64,000 bases of DNA, from positions 1 to 64,000 of the forward strand of contig NZ_AUFQ01000001.1 of assembly GCF_000426585.1 (NCBI RefSeq). The letters run 5' to 3'. The DNA comes from Segatella baroniae DSM 16972 = JCM 13447. GTDB lineage: Bacteria > Bacteroidota > Bacteroidia > Bacteroidales > Bacteroidaceae. Below, in pieces: positions 46,816 to 56,638 of the stretch. Position 1 is the stretch's first letter. The number at the start of each line of letters is the position of its first letter. Under the pieces are notes generated by a model that had not been told where the DNA came from, ran no database searches, and was given only the letters and a program-made list of their open reading frames with translations. The translations under genes were made by a program, and so were the position numbers.

Positions 46816-47004
46816 TTACTTAATTTCCTTATGAAGAGTCATCTTCTTAAGAATAGGATTATATTTCTTCAATTCAAGACGCTCAGGGGTGTTCTTGCGA
46901 TTTTTAGTCGTCACGTAACGGCTTGTTCCAGGCATACCGCTGTTTTTCATTTCCGTGCATTCCAGAACGACTTGCACTCTATTGCCTTTAGCTTTCTTTG
47001 CCAT
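46816..47004 (-). CDS. rpmG: Ribosomal protein bL33
   Basis: Large-subunit protein of 62 residues: [40 protein letters not shown] and [14 protein letters not shown]. It has one Cys rather than the four zinc-binding Cys of the C+ form. Between rpmB (5 bp) and the DUF4295 gene. Confidence 0.95.
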   Translation of the reverse strand: MAKKAKGNRVQVVLECTEMKNSGMPGTSRYVTTKNRKNTPERLELKKYNPILKKMTLHKEIK

Positions 47005-47009
47005 AACGA

Positions 47010-47273
47010 TTATTCTCCTATAACTTTAATGTCTTTCCACTCGCAATAACCTTTGGCAACAGCCTGTTTCAGAGCAGCATCAAGACCGACTTTATTAATA
47101 AGACGAAGACCAGCAGCACTGATCTTGAGGCTAATCCAGCATCCTTCCTCTACATAGTAGAACTTTTTGCTGAAGAGGTTTACATCAAAGCTTCTCTTTG
47201 TGCGGTGCTTTGAGTGAGACACATTGCAACCTATCTGTGCCTTCTTTCCTGTGATTTGACAAATTTTCGACAT
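47010..47273 (-). CDS. rpmB: Ribosomal protein bL28
   Basis: Large-subunit protein of 87 residues: [38 protein letters not shown] and [18 protein letters not shown]. First gene of rpmB-rpmG-DUF4295, with a consensus promoter upstream. Confidence 0.95.
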   Translation of the reverse strand: MSKICQITGKKAQIGCNVSHSKHRTKRSFDVNLFSKKFYYVEEGCWISLKISAAGLRLINKVGLDAALKQAVAKGYCEWKDIKVIGE

Positions 47274-47325
47274 TGCTATCTCAATTTTTCTAATTCGTTA
47301 ATTGATACCTATTCCAAACAGGGTG

Positions 47326-47356
47326 CAAAATTACAATCTTTTCGCAAATACACAAA
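47326..47356 (-). promoter_or_regulatory. Promoter of rpmB operon
   Basis: Minus-strand TAATTTTG (47326-47333), 19-bp spacer, TTTG (47353-47356), about 50 bp before the rpmB ATG. Confidence 0.72.
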
Positions 47357-47399
47357 ACAATCTTACCAATTGCATGTGTATTTAAGCTTTTTTATGTAA

Positions 47400-47906
47400 T
47401 TATTCTCCTGACACACCCAACTTCTCGCGTATAAAATCAAGGAGAAGTGAAACTGCCTTGTTTGTCGCGATGGCCAAGTTTATGTCACGCCCAAAATCCT
47501 CCGACAACTTGAAAGTCTTGACATCGCTTTCATCACCAACCGCAATCCAAATTGTACCGACCGGGATATCTGCCGTTCCACCTCCGGGGCCGGCAACTCC
47601 CGTTGCCGCAACCGCAAAATCCACATCCAACGAACGGATGGCGCCAAGCACCATTTCTTTGGCAACTTCTTCACACACTGCCGTTTGCTCTGCAAGCACC
47701 TTCGAACTCACAAAAAGAAGTTTCTCTTTTATCTCATTGCTATAGGATATGATGCTTCCTTTGAAATAGCCCGACGCTCCCGGAGTGGCGATAATGGCTT
47801 CCGCAATTCTTCCACCCGTGCAACTTTCGGCAGTTCCTACTGTTTTATGGCTGTCGTAAAGAATCCTTTGCAATTCCCTACTCAATACTTTTGTCTCTAA
47901 TTCCAC
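47400..47906 (-). CDS. pncC: CinA-family nicotinamide-nucleotide amidohydrolase
   Basis: A 168-residue stand-alone CinA C-terminal domain. TAESCTGGRIAEAIIATPGA, SGYFKGSIISYSNEIKEKLL and AATGVAGPGGGTADIPVGTI are the conserved blocks of the NMN deamidase PncC, which recycles nicotinamide mononucleotide. No N-terminal MoaB-like domain is present. It is the last gene of map-tsaD-pncC. Confidence 0.9.
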   Translation of the reverse strand: MELETKVLSRELQRILYDSHKTVGTAESCTGGRIAEAIIATPGASGYFKGSIISYSNEIKEKLLFVSSKVLAEQTAVCEEVAKEMVLGAIRSLDVDFAVAATGVAGPGGGTADIPVGTIWIAVGDESDVKTFKLSEDFGRDINLAIATNKAVSLLLDFIREKLGVSGE

Positions 47907-47923
47907 TGCTTAAGCTTTAATGA

Positions 47924-48958
47924 TTATTTGAATGTAACTTTACTAAAAGCCGGTACATCAATCCGGCAGAAATCCTTGTCATGGAATTTATAAGTACCTA
48001 CACAAGCTATCATTGCGGCATTATCTGTCGTATAGCTGAATTTAGGAATATAAATTGTCCATCCATATCGTTCAGCATGTTCCTTGAAAGCATTGCGCAA
48101 GCCGTTATTGGCAGACACCCCGCCGGCAACTGCAACATGCTTAATGCCCGTTTGTTTTACGGCCAGACGCAGTTTCTTCATCAAGATATCGACGATGGTA
48201 TGTTCCAGACTCGCGGCAATGTCGGCTTTGTTCTTCTCTATAAAGTCAGGATCGTCAGTCGTCCATTTCTTCATGTTGTATAAGAAAGACGTTTTCAATC
48301 CAGAAAAAGAATAGTCAAAGCCTTGAATATGCGGTTCTGCAAATTGATATGCCTGTGGATTGCCCTGCCGGGCCAGCTTGTCTATAATCGGGCCTCCCGG
48401 ATAGCCAAGTCCCATCACCTTGGAACATTTGTCTATCGCTTCGCCGGCTGCATCGTCGATGGTTTGGCCCAACACCTCCATGTCGTCATAAGCACTCACC
48501 TTGACGATTTGGGAATTACCGCCACTCACAAGGAGGCATAGAAAGGGAAAGGGAGGCATGTGGTTGTCATCATCATTATCCTTGATGAAGTGGGCCATGA
48601 CGTGCCCTTGAAGATGGTTGACATCAATCAATGGAATCCCAAGGCTGCGTGCAAAGCCTTTGGCAAAACTGACGCCCACCAACAAAGACCCCATCAAGCC
48701 CGGTCCGCGGGTAAAAGCAACCGCACTCAGTTGCTCCTTTGAAATACCCGCCCGCTTTATGGCCTGGTCCACAACTGGGACGACATTCTGCTGATGAGCC
48801 CTTGAGGCCAATTCCGGAACGACACCGCCATAGGCCTCATGCACGGCCTGCGAGGCTGTCACGTTGCTAAGCAACACGCCGTTTTTCAAGACAGCGGCAG
48901 ACGTGTCATCGCACGAGGATTCTATTCCCAATATATAAATGTCTTGATTTTCCATCAT
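47924..48958 (-). CDS. tsaD: tRNA N6-adenosine threonylcarbamoyltransferase
   Basis: Transfers threonylcarbamoyl to A37 of ANN-decoding tRNAs. From MMENQDIYILGIESSCDDTS (344 residues) the protein shows metal ligands in HLQGHVMAHF and the later SYTTDNAAMI, plus HVAVAGGVSANNGLR. The chosen start removes an overlap with map; an ATG three bases later (48955) is equally possible. Confidence 0.95.
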   Translation of the reverse strand: MMENQDIYILGIESSCDDTSAAVLKNGVLLSNVTASQAVHEAYGGVVPELASRAHQQNVVPVVDQAIKRAGISKEQLSAVAFTRGPGLMGSLLVGVSFAKGFARSLGIPLIDVNHLQGHVMAHFIKDNDDDNHMPPFPFLCLLVSGGNSQIVKVSAYDDMEVLGQTIDDAAGEAIDKCSKVMGLGYPGGPIIDKLARQGNPQAYQFAEPHIQGFDYSFSGLKTSFLYNMKKWTTDDPDFIEKNKADIAASLEHTIVDILMKKLRLAVKQTGIKHVAVAGGVSANNGLRNAFKEHAERYGWTIYIPKFSYTTDNAAMIACVGTYKFHDKDFCRIDVPAFSKVTFK

Positions 48959-48965
48959 GCTTTCA

Positions 48966-49826
48966 TCAATAAGACAGAACTTCAACTCCCGTTTCCGTCA
49001 TCAAGAACGTATGCTCCCACTGCGCGCTCGGCTTTTCATCGCCACTGATGATTTCCCATCCATAAGGGTCGCCGGCATCCAGATAGACCTTCCATGTACC
49101 CATGTTAATCATAGGTTCAATCGTGAACACCATTCCCGGAACCAGGAGACAGCCTGTTCCCCTGTGACCGAAATGAACGATATCTGGCGGTTCGTGCATG
49201 GCCAAACCCACTCCATGGCCACATAAATCCCTGACAACACCGTAGTGATACTTTTCAGCGTGCTTTTGAATCGCGTGTCCGATATCGCCCACGAAACAAT
49301 AAGGCTTGGCCGCTTCCGCGCCTATCTCAAGACACTCTTTCGTCACACGGACCAGCTGTTCCTTTTCGGGCGTGGTTTTCCCGCCTATGATGAACATGCG
49401 TGAGGCATCACCATAATAGCCATTTACGCTAAGCGTCATGTCTACATTGACAATGTCGCCTTCTTGCAAGACATCCTCTTTCTTAGGAATACCATGGCAA
49501 ACGACTTCATTGACACTCGTGCAGACACTCTTCGGGAATCCCTCATAATTCAATGTGGCGGAAATAGCGCCATGCTCCTTGCAATACTGCATACACACAT
49601 CGTCAATGTCCTGAGTAGACATTCCCGGACGAATAGCCTTTTCCACCGCATCGAGGCAACCTGTATTGACCGCACCTGCGATTCGAATTCCTGCTATCTG
49701 CTCTGGGGTCTTCACCATGTCACGTGTGGGCACTTCCTTACCTTTCCCCTCCCAATACATCACCTGCTTGTCAAGTTCCGTAATAGGTTGGCCAGGTACA
49801 ATGTGCCACCTTCTCTTCTTCGACAT
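48966..49826 (-). CDS. map: Methionine aminopeptidase, type I
   Basis: Removes the initiator methionine. The 286-residue protein has an N-terminal extension of about 35 residues before the pita-bread fold, then VNEVVCHGIP, the metal ligands in DIVNVDMTLSVNGYYGDASR, DLCGHGVGLAMHEPP and VFTIEPMIN, and the final WEHTFLMTETGVEVL. First gene of the map-tsaD-pncC operon. Confidence 0.95.
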   Translation of the reverse strand: MSKKRRWHIVPGQPITELDKQVMYWEGKGKEVPTRDMVKTPEQIAGIRIAGAVNTGCLDAVEKAIRPGMSTQDIDDVCMQYCKEHGAISATLNYEGFPKSVCTSVNEVVCHGIPKKEDVLQEGDIVNVDMTLSVNGYYGDASRMFIIGGKTTPEKEQLVRVTKECLEIGAEAAKPYCFVGDIGHAIQKHAEKYHYGVVRDLCGHGVGLAMHEPPDIVHFGHRGTGCLLVPGMVFTIEPMINMGTWKVYLDAGDPYGWEIISGDEKPSAQWEHTFLMTETGVEVLSY

Positions 49827-49851
49827 ATAAATCTATCTATTAAAATCTTTG

Positions 49852-49882
49852 CAAAATTACAATATTGCTATGTAACTACAAA
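49852..49882 (-). promoter_or_regulatory. Promoter of map operon
   Basis: Minus-strand TAATTTTG (49852-49859), 19-bp spacer, TTTG (49879-49882), 25 bp before the map ATG. Confidence 0.72.
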
Positions 49883-49931
49883 AAAACATCTATTGAACAA
49901 TTCTCTCCCACTTCATTTTCTTGTCCAAAGG

Positions 49932-50411
49932 TCAGAATCGCTTGACCACCCTGTCCATCTCTCTCCTATCTTCTTTTTCTTTCAGGGTCTGCCGCTTGTC
50001 AAACTCTTTTTTGCCTCTTGCCAACGCAACGTCCACCTTTGCCCTTCCATTGTCGTCAATAAAAATCAATGTTGGAACAATGGTAAATCCGACCTGTTTC
50101 GTCACCTCTTCCAATTTGTGGATTTCACGTCGGGTAAACAACAGTTTACGGTCACGCTTGGCTTCGTGGTTGGAGAAAGAACCATAAAAATAAGGACTGA
50201 CATTCATCCCTTTCACCCACACTTCCCCCTTGTGTATATAGCAATAACTATCGACCAGGGAAGCCTTGCCCTGGCGGATGGATTTGATCTCCGTTCCTGT
50301 CAAGACTATGCCGGCCGTAAATGTTTCTACAAAATAATATTCAAAGGATGCCTTCTTGTTTCTGATTTGGATGGGACTTTTCTTTCTTACATCTAATTCA
50401 CGCTTGCTCAT
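49932..50411 (-). CDS. smpB: SsrA-binding protein
   Basis: Partner of tmRNA in rescuing stalled ribosomes; 159 residues, normal length. [33 protein letters not shown] and [16 protein letters not shown] form the RNA-binding barrel, and the basic tail ([16 protein letters not shown]) is expected to enter the mRNA channel. It overlaps the upstream DMP19-like gene by 4 bp. The ssrA gene itself is not in the window. Confidence 0.95.
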   Translation of the reverse strand: MSKRELDVRKKSPIQIRNKKASFEYYFVETFTAGIVLTGTEIKSIRQGKASLVDSYCYIHKGEVWVKGMNVSPYFYGSFSNHEAKRDRKLLFTRREIHKLEEVTKQVGFTIVPTLIFIDDNGRAKVDVALARGKKEFDKRQTLKEKEDRREMDRVVKRF

Positions 50412-50920
50412 AGTGCTTCATCAATTTTTGCGAAATCCTCAATATGGTCATCAATATAGGCTGCGACCATGGCGGTGAAACGTTCTTCCCCTTCTACAAA
50501 GGCGTCGTCGAAATCATCAAACTCGGGCATTGCCTCAAACAAGGCCATGAACTCTTCGTCAGTGCATTCCCGTTCAATCCGCTCGTGATACTTATTATAG
50601 TATTTACGGCTTTTATTGACGATACCGTACAAGTCTGCCAGTCCCCATCCACGCAGTGCCTTGTCAAAAGGATTTCTGTAAATGAAAGCTCCATATCCAT
50701 TATAAATCAATTGTATAAAGCCTCCATCCATCACTTCTTCACGCAGTATGCTATAGCCCAACAACGTAATTTGGTCGGCATTCAACTGCTGCATGGTCTC
50801 CACGGTCAACTCGCCGCCAACGGCGACCTTGATTGCATCAACAAAGGTGTTGACAAACTCATCCATACCTGCCGCAGCCGCTTGGGCCAATACACTATTT
50901 TTAATGACGACATCCACCAT
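50408..50920 (-). CDS. DMP19 family (DUF4375) protein
   Basis: A 170-residue acidic protein: [20 protein letters not shown] and [20 protein letters not shown] match the DMP19/DUF4375 family, whose founding member in Neisseria is a DNA-mimic protein. The C-terminal half is very acidic ([16 protein letters not shown]), in line with that idea, but function here is unknown. Its stop overlaps the smpB start by 4 bp, so the pair is co-translated. Confidence 0.8.
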   Translation of the reverse strand: MVDVVIKNSVLAQAAAAGMDEFVNTFVDAIKVAVGGELTVETMQQLNADQITLLGYSILREEVMDGGFIQLIYNGYGAFIYRNPFDKALRGWGLADLYGIVNKSRKYYNKYHERIERECTDEEFMALFEAMPEFDDFDDAFVEGEERFTAMVAAYIDDHIEDFAKIDEAL

Positions 50921-50940
50921 CTTCGCTTATCTATTTTCGA

Positions 50941-50972
50941 CAAAAGTAAATAATTATTCTCACATCTGCAAA
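50941..50972 (-). promoter_or_regulatory. Promoter of the DMP19-like gene and smpB
   Basis: Minus-strand TACTTTTG (50941-50948), 20-bp spacer, TTTG (50969-50972), 20 bp before the ATG. Confidence 0.72.
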
Positions 50973-51011
50973 AATCAATATATTTATCTATTCCAAACAG
51001 AAACAAATACG

Positions 51012-51019
51012 TACTTTTG
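51012..51019 (+). promoter_or_regulatory. -7 box of the EamA transporter gene
   Basis: TACTTTTG at 51012-51019. It overlaps an ATG at 51017, excluding that start. A -33 TTG is not evident. Confidence 0.55.
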
Positions 51020-51067
51020 CAACTGCCTTTGCCCAAAGGCATGCCAGAGATTCAAAAGCAAAAGACA

Positions 51068-52000
51068 ATGGCTGAAATGAAAGAAAAGACAAATGCCGGT
51101 ATCTTCCAGAAGCCCCCATTCGTGTCGCTGTTCGCTTTGTCGGCAGCCATCGCGTGGGGCTGGGCTTACCCGCTCATCAAGCTGGGATTCCTTGAGTTCG
51201 GCATAAGCCCCGACATGACAGGCAGCAAAATGTTGTTTGCAGGCATACGCTTTTGCCTGTCCGGGCTTATCATTCTCATGACAGCCAAAGCCTCACACAA
51301 AGACTTCAACTGCAAGACAAAAGGAAGTTGGTGGTACATTCTTTTGTTTTGTCTGGTCAACACGACGCTTCACTATTCTTTTTTCTATATTGGCCTATCC
51401 CATAGCGCAGGTTCGCGTGCGGCGATTCTCAATTCCCTGAGTGTGTTCTCCGTCGTCATTTTTGCATGTATGTTCTTCAAGAGCGACCGACTCACCTTCA
51501 ACAAACTGACAGGCTGCATCATCGGTTTTGCCGGAGTTCTGTCGTTAAATCTGGGAAGTGAGGAAAGCGGTCGTTTCACCTGGCTTGGCGACGGAATGAT
51601 CATTCTGAACGCTCTATGTGGAGCCACGGCGTCACTAATGACCCGAGGATTGGGCAAACGCATAGATGTTTTTATTGGCACCGGACTTAGTTTGGCTATC
51701 GGTGGTGCCTTTTTGATCATTCCAGGACTATGCCTCGGTGGCAGGCTCCCTACCGTCACGATACTCGGGTTTGTTTATCTTTCGCTTTTAGTTGGTATCA
51801 GCACCATCGGGTTCACACTTTACAACAAATTGCTGACTTGCAATTCTGTAGGCAAAGTGGCAATCTACAACTCACTGATTCCTGTTATCGGAGCCGTCAC
51901 TTCCTGTCTTTGTCTTCACGAGCCATTCCATTGGAAGTACCTGATAGCCGGAACGCTGTCAACCTTAGGTATCTATCTCATAAACAGACAGAAAGAATAA
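51068..52000 (+). CDS. EamA/DMT family transporter
   Basis: A 310-residue inner-membrane protein with ten hydrophobic helices in two EamA repeats (about 15-150 and 165-305); LFALSAAIAWGWAYPLIKLG and the later GVSTIGFTLYNKLL-type segments are typical. It exports or imports a small metabolite, unspecified. I chose ATG 51068 (MAEMKEKTNAG) because the -7 box at 51012-51019 puts the transcript start near 51026; an ATG at 51041 is an alternative. Confidence 0.82.
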   Translation: MAEMKEKTNAGIFQKPPFVSLFALSAAIAWGWAYPLIKLGFLEFGISPDMTGSKMLFAGIRFCLSGLIILMTAKASHKDFNCKTKGSWWYILLFCLVNTTLHYSFFYIGLSHSAGSRAAILNSLSVFSVVIFACMFFKSDRLTFNKLTGCIIGFAGVLSLNLGSEESGRFTWLGDGMIILNALCGATASLMTRGLGKRIDVFIGTGLSLAIGGAFLIIPGLCLGGRLPTVTILGFVYLSLLVGISTIGFTLYNKLLTCNSVGKVAIYNSLIPVIGAVTSCLCLHEPFHWKYLIAGTLSTLGIYLINRQKE

Positions 52001-52057
52001 TTTCATCATTGCAATCATCAAGTGTCCAGTCTATTCCTTGAAATGGATTCAAGAGCG

Positions 52058-52648
52058 TCACCTCCCGTCTTTAAAGCAATCAAGGACAAGCCGCTCGATG
52101 ATTTTGGGAAAGAATTTCATTTCCAATTCGTGTTCCTTTTGGGCTATGGCTTCAATGTCGTCTGTCGGTAACAAGTCAGTCTGACATTGCATAACGATTT
52201 CTCCCCCGTCACACTTTTCCGTCACCCAGTGGACTGTGAAACCCGTTTTCTGTTCACGGGCTTTAAATACGGCTTCATGAACGTACATGCCAAACATACC
52301 TTTTCCACCGAATTTAGGTAGAAGCGAAGGATGGATATTTATCATCTTCCGATTGAACTCTTCTATTAAATAAGCAGGAATCATCAGAAGGAATCCTGCC
52401 AAAACAATAAAATCTATCCCATATTCACGCAACATAGGAAGGAAAGTCTGCTCGTCCTCCAACATCGCTTTGGTTATGATGCGTGTATCTACACCGAGGC
52501 GCCGTGCCCGCTCCACGACCTTGGCTTCCTCTCTGTTGCAAACTACCAAAGCTATATTTATCAAATCCGAGTTCTTGAAATGACGGATGATGTTCTCACA
52601 ATTAGTTCCGCTTCCAGAAGCAAATATTGCCAAATTGATAGAAGTCAT
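52058..52648 (-). CDS. purN: Phosphoribosylglycinamide formyltransferase
   Basis: Formyl-tetrahydrofolate-dependent third step of purine synthesis. The 196-residue protein has the GAR-binding FASGSGTNCENIIRHF, FIVLAGFLLMIP, the catalytic NIHPSLLPKFGG and HWVTEKCDGGEIVMQ. Normal length. It follows the nitroreductase gene by 33 bp on the minus strand. Confidence 0.95.
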   Translation of the reverse strand: MTSINLAIFASGSGTNCENIIRHFKNSDLINIALVVCNREEAKVVERARRLGVDTRIITKAMLEDEQTFLPMLREYGIDFIVLAGFLLMIPAYLIEEFNRKMINIHPSLLPKFGGKGMFGMYVHEAVFKAREQKTGFTVHWVTEKCDGGEIVMQCQTDLLPTDDIEAIAQKEHELEMKFFPKIIERLVLDCFKDGR

Positions 52649-52681
52649 TATTTAGAATGGTTTGTTGTGGTAAATCAGAAT

Positions 52682-53194
52682 TTAAACTCGCACGACAATG
52701 CTCTCCAATGTCTTCCGCTTTTTCATTGGGCATGGACAATCAGCCGCCACATGCCCGACGGGGATAATGGCCACAGCTTCGCAATGCTCCTCCGGGAAAC
52801 AGGCAGCCAGCTTTGCCACATCATAATTGCAAACCCAACAAGTTCCCAGATTGCGCTCCGCTGCCGCCAGACACATGTGTTCCGTCGCAATGGCTACATC
52901 GATGTCACCATGGGCTTTCCCGTCAGCAGGCCTTATCCAATTCTCTTCGACGTTCTTCATACATATTATATACAATGGGGCGGACTTGAACCACTCTCGG
53001 TCATAGCACGCCCGCAACATGGCCTTGCCATAGTCGGAAGCGACAATGACGAACTTCCAAGGCTGTCGGTTTACAGCCGACGGAGCCAGTCGCGCCGCCT
53101 CCAGTATATAGTTCAATTCTTCATTTGACACAGGTTCGTCCGTAAATTTCCGTACGGAAAACCTCTGCCGACATCGTTCCAGGATTGTTGTCAT
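52682..53194 (-). CDS. Nitroreductase family protein
   Basis: A 170-residue FMN-dependent oxidoreductase. The start RCRQRFSVRKFTDEPVSNEE (RSxRxF-type) and APSAVNRQPWKFVIV bind FMN, and ATEHMCLAAAERNLGTCWVC then EEHCEAVAIIPVGH are typical of the small nitroreductase subgroup. Physiological substrate unknown. Confidence 0.9.
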   Translation of the reverse strand: MTTILERCRQRFSVRKFTDEPVSNEELNYILEAARLAPSAVNRQPWKFVIVASDYGKAMLRACYDREWFKSAPLYIICMKNVEENWIRPADGKAHGDIDVAIATEHMCLAAAERNLGTCWVCNYDVAKLAACFPEEHCEAVAIIPVGHVAADCPCPMKKRKTLESIVVRV

Positions 53195-53257
53195 GATAAA
53201 TCTTATTTTAGATGATATACATTTCCAGAGGTTTCCAACAGCCCAACGGTGAGCTTC

Positions 53258-55573
53258 TCATTCAAAGACCTCATCTATTTCATCGAGCGGGTTTTCCTCC
53301 CCCTCTTCCTTAAAGCAAGGATTATAATCGGCGGGCAATCCGAAAGAGGCTTCATCAGAATAGCCCAAGGACTTGTCCCTATATACCTTTTTCATATAAT
53401 AGGCCCAAATGGGTAGCGCCATCGTGGCCCCTTGCCCCATCTGCATGGAGTCGAAATGGATGTCACGATCCTCTCCGCCTACCCAACACCCACTTACAAG
53501 CTCCGGCGTGAAACCCATGAACCAAGCATCGCTGTTGCGATTCGTCGTTCCCGTTTTGCCGCCGATTTCTCCAGTAAAGTGATACTTGTAGCGAAGACGC
53601 CCGGCCGTCCCTTCGTCGACTACGGCTTTCAGCAGTACAAGCATTTTATTGGCACTCTCCGAACTGATGACCTCATTCATTCGCGGCTGGAAACGTGCCA
53701 CAACATTCCCCTCGTTGTCCTCTATACGCGACACAAAAAGGGGTGCCGTGCGGATTCCATGATTGGCAAAAGCCGTATAGGCACTGACCATTTCGGCTAC
53801 GGAAACCTCACACGGGCCAAGACACAAGGCCATCGAAGGGTAGATGTCAGGATTGTTGATACCGAAGTCATGCAATATCTGAACGAACTGCCTCGGATTC
53901 ATCTTGCTCATGAGATAGGCCGAAATCCAGTTGTTGGACTGGGCCAGTCCCCATTTCAGGGTGACCATCTGTCCATACCGGCTATGCGAGGTGTTCCTTG
54001 GCGTCCATCTCTGGCCCGCAACGATGTAGGGACGTTGGATATTGGGTGCCTTGTCACAGGGAGAAAATCCGTTTTCCATCGCCATAGCATACAGATAGGG
54101 CTTGATGGTCGACCCCACCTGCCTGCGTCCCCCCATCACCATGTCGTACATGAAATGGTTGTAGTCCAAGCCTCCGACATAAGCTTTCACCGCACCGGTC
54201 TTGGGATCCATGCTCATAAAGCCGGCTCTGAGGAATTTCTTATAATAGCGGATGGAGTCCAATGGACTCATCACCGTGTCCAAATCTCCATGATAGGTGA
54301 ACACCGTCATGTCGACTTTCTTGTGAAATGCCTCTGAAATCTCCCGATCGGACGCTCCTGCCGCTTTCATCGCACGATAGCGTTCGCTCTGGACTACAGC
54401 TCTGTGCAGAATGTTCTGCACCTGTGCTCGCGAAAGTTGGTTGGAGAAAGGAGCCGTCGGCTTGTTCTGCTTTTCCTTGTTAAACGCGGGTTGAAGGAAT
54501 TTCGCCACATGCGCGTACACAGCCTCTTCCGCGTAAAGCTGCATGCGCGAGTCTATCGTCGTAAAGACTTTCAGTCCGTCGGTATAGACATTGTAAGGAC
54601 TGCCATCTTTCTTGAAGTTTTTATTGCACCAGCCATAGAGCGGGTCGGAGGCCCAGGCTATGGAGTCGATCGTAAACTGAGAGAGATTCCAAGATGGATA
54701 CTCCTCCTTGTCCGGCCGCTTGGCCATCATGTACTGGCGCAGAAATTCACGGAAATAAGTGGCTGTTCCATCCTTGTGGTCTGTCCGATGAAAGGATAGT
54801 TTCAAAGGCTCATCCGACAATTGATTGTATTCGGCCTTTGACAGATAGCCGACTTTCTGCATTTGCCCCAACACGACGTTGCGTCTTTGCTCACAACGCT
54901 CCGGATAACGCACGGGGTTGAACAACGACGGATTCTTGCACAAGCCGACCAGCGTGGCCGCTTCCGTGATGGACAAGTCCTTGGGTTCCTTGTTGAAATA
55001 GGTGTTTGCTGCCGTCTTTATGCCGACGGCATTATGAAGGAAATCAAAATAGTTAAGATACAAAGTCAAGATTTCCTCCTTGGTATAGGTTCGCTCCAAC
55101 TTGATGGCTATCACCCATTCTATCGGTTTCTGCAAAAGCCGCTCCTGCACGCTGCCGGCCGTTGAAGAATAGAGTTGCTTGGCCAGCTGCTGGGTGATGG
55201 TGCTGCCTCCCCCCGCGCTGGTCTTCCCCAAGATTCCACGCTTGACGAGGGCACGTCCGAGCGCGATGAAATCAATTCCGGAGTGTTCGTAGAAGCGCTC
55301 GTCCTCGGTCGCGACCAAAGCCTTGATCAGGTATGGGGAAATCTTGTCGTAAGGAACCGCGACCCTGTTCTCCTTATTCAGATTCCAAGTGCCGATCACC
55401 TTTCCGTCGCTTGAATACACCTGGGTTGCAAATCGCCCAATAGGATTCTGCAAATCGTCAATTGGCGGCATGTAGCCGATCCATCCATTCCAAATTCCTA
55501 CAAAAGCAAGGGTTATAGTCGTTATGGCTATTACCAAAATGCCCCAAAGAAAATGAATGAGCGCCTTTCGCAT
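53258..55573 (-). CDS. Class A penicillin-binding protein (PBP1A-type)
   Basis: Bifunctional peptidoglycan synthase of 771 residues. An N-terminal membrane anchor (about 5-25) is followed by a GT51 transglycosylase (ATEDERFYEHSGID with catalytic Glu, then GGSTITQQLAKQL) and a transpeptidase with STIKPYLY (SxxK), SNN (SxN) and KTGTTN. The start MRKALIHFLWG is chosen because the longer frame to 55750 has no promoter and would cross pyrB control sequence. A TAATTTTG box lies 23 bp upstream. The tail is acidic. Confidence 0.94.
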   Translation of the reverse strand: MRKALIHFLWGILVIAITTITLAFVGIWNGWIGYMPPIDDLQNPIGRFATQVYSSDGKVIGTWNLNKENRVAVPYDKISPYLIKALVATEDERFYEHSGIDFIALGRALVKRGILGKTSAGGGSTITQQLAKQLYSSTAGSVQERLLQKPIEWVIAIKLERTYTKEEILTLYLNYFDFLHNAVGIKTAANTYFNKEPKDLSITEAATLVGLCKNPSLFNPVRYPERCEQRRNVVLGQMQKVGYLSKAEYNQLSDEPLKLSFHRTDHKDGTATYFREFLRQYMMAKRPDKEEYPSWNLSQFTIDSIAWASDPLYGWCNKNFKKDGSPYNVYTDGLKVFTTIDSRMQLYAEEAVYAHVAKFLQPAFNKEKQNKPTAPFSNQLSRAQVQNILHRAVVQSERYRAMKAAGASDREISEAFHKKVDMTVFTYHGDLDTVMSPLDSIRYYKKFLRAGFMSMDPKTGAVKAYVGGLDYNHFMYDMVMGGRRQVGSTIKPYLYAMAMENGFSPCDKAPNIQRPYIVAGQRWTPRNTSHSRYGQMVTLKWGLAQSNNWISAYLMSKMNPRQFVQILHDFGINNPDIYPSMALCLGPCEVSVAEMVSAYTAFANHGIRTAPLFVSRIEDNEGNVVARFQPRMNEVISSESANKMLVLLKAVVDEGTAGRLRYKYHFTGEIGGKTGTTNRNSDAWFMGFTPELVSGCWVGGEDRDIHFDSMQMGQGATMALPIWAYYMKKVYRDKSLGYSDEASFGLPADYNPCFKEEGEENPLDEIDEVFE

Positions 55574-55596
55574 ATCGTTCAATAGTTTAATTTCGA

Positions 55597-55604
55597 CAAA
55601 ATTA
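55597..55604 (-). promoter_or_regulatory. -7 box of the PBP1A gene
   Basis: Minus-strand TAATTTTG, 23 bp before the ATG at 55573. -33 element unclear. Confidence 0.5.
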
Positions 55605-55647
55605 CAACTTTTCCATGAATAATGACCAGCGAAATAAAAATTATGCC

Positions 55648-55655
55648 TAACTTTG
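55648..55655 (+). promoter_or_regulatory. -7 box of pyrB-pyrI
   Basis: TAACTTTG, 33 bp before the ATG at 55689; it covers the ATG at 55653 and so excludes that longer frame. Confidence 0.55.
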
Positions 55656-55688
55656 ACGTCGGATACAGACCAATTCAAACAAAAATAT

Positions 55689-56636
55689 ATGGGAAAACAT
55701 AATTTTGTAACGATTGCTGATTTGAATAAGGAACAGATTCTGTATCTCATTCAAATGGCAAGAGAATTCGAGCACCACCCCAACCGTGAATTGTTGAAAG
55801 GTAAAGTCGTCGCAACTTTGTTTTATGAGCCTTCCACTCGGACACGACTCAGCTTTGAGACGGCGGCCAATCGCCTGGGGGCAAGAGTAATTGGCTTTTC
55901 CGATGCAAAGGCGTCGAGTGTTTCCAAGGGAGAAACACTGAAAGACACCATCTTGATGGTCAGCAATTATGCGGATGTCATCGCAATGCGACATTATATA
56001 GAAGGTGCTGCGCAGTATGCCAGCGAAGTCGCGCCCATCCCTATCATCAATGCCGGTGACGGCGCGCACATGCACCCCTCACAATGTCTGCTGGACCTTT
56101 ATTCCATCTACAAGACACAAGGCACACTTGAAAACCTCAACATCTATCTTGTCGGCGATCTCAAATACGGCCGAACCGTCCATTCCTTAATAACCGCCAT
56201 GCGGCATTTCAATCCCACCTTTCATTTCATCGCTCCCAAGGAACTGGCCATGCCGAACGAATACAAATTGTATTGCAAGGAGCACGGCATTACGTTCCAG
56301 GAGCACACGGCTTTCAATGAAAAGATCATCGCCGACGCAGACATCTTGTATATGACCCGCGTACAGAAAGAGCGTTTCAGCGACTTGATGGAATACGAAC
56401 GGGTGAAGAACGTGTACATACTGAAGCGCGACATGCTGGGATTGGCCCGGCCCAATATGAAAATCATGCACCCACTCCCACGTGTTAACGAAATTGCGTA
56501 TGACGTGGACAACGACCCACACGCCTATTACATCCAACAGGCGCAGAACGGCTTGTACGCAAGGGAAGCCATCTTCTGCCACACGCTCGGAATAACACTC
56601 GATGACATTAAGAACGACACAACCATTATTGAGTAA
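55689..56636 (+). CDS. pyrB: Aspartate carbamoyltransferase, catalytic subunit
   Basis: First committed step of pyrimidine synthesis. The 315-residue protein shows the carbamoyl-phosphate site [15 protein letters not shown], the mobile-loop [27 protein letters not shown] and the aspartate-binding [14 protein letters not shown]. Start [12 protein letters not shown] follows the promoter. pyrI starts 2 bp after its stop. Confidence 0.96.
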   Translation: MGKHNFVTIADLNKEQILYLIQMAREFEHHPNRELLKGKVVATLFYEPSTRTRLSFETAANRLGARVIGFSDAKASSVSKGETLKDTILMVSNYADVIAMRHYIEGAAQYASEVAPIPIINAGDGAHMHPSQCLLDLYSIYKTQGTLENLNIYLVGDLKYGRTVHSLITAMRHFNPTFHFIAPKELAMPNEYKLYCKEHGITFQEHTAFNEKIIADADILYMTRVQKERFSDLMEYERVKNVYILKRDMLGLARPNMKIMHPLPRVNEIAYDVDNDPHAYYIQQAQNGLYAREAIFCHTLGITLDDIKNDTTIIE

Positions 56637-56638
56637 TC

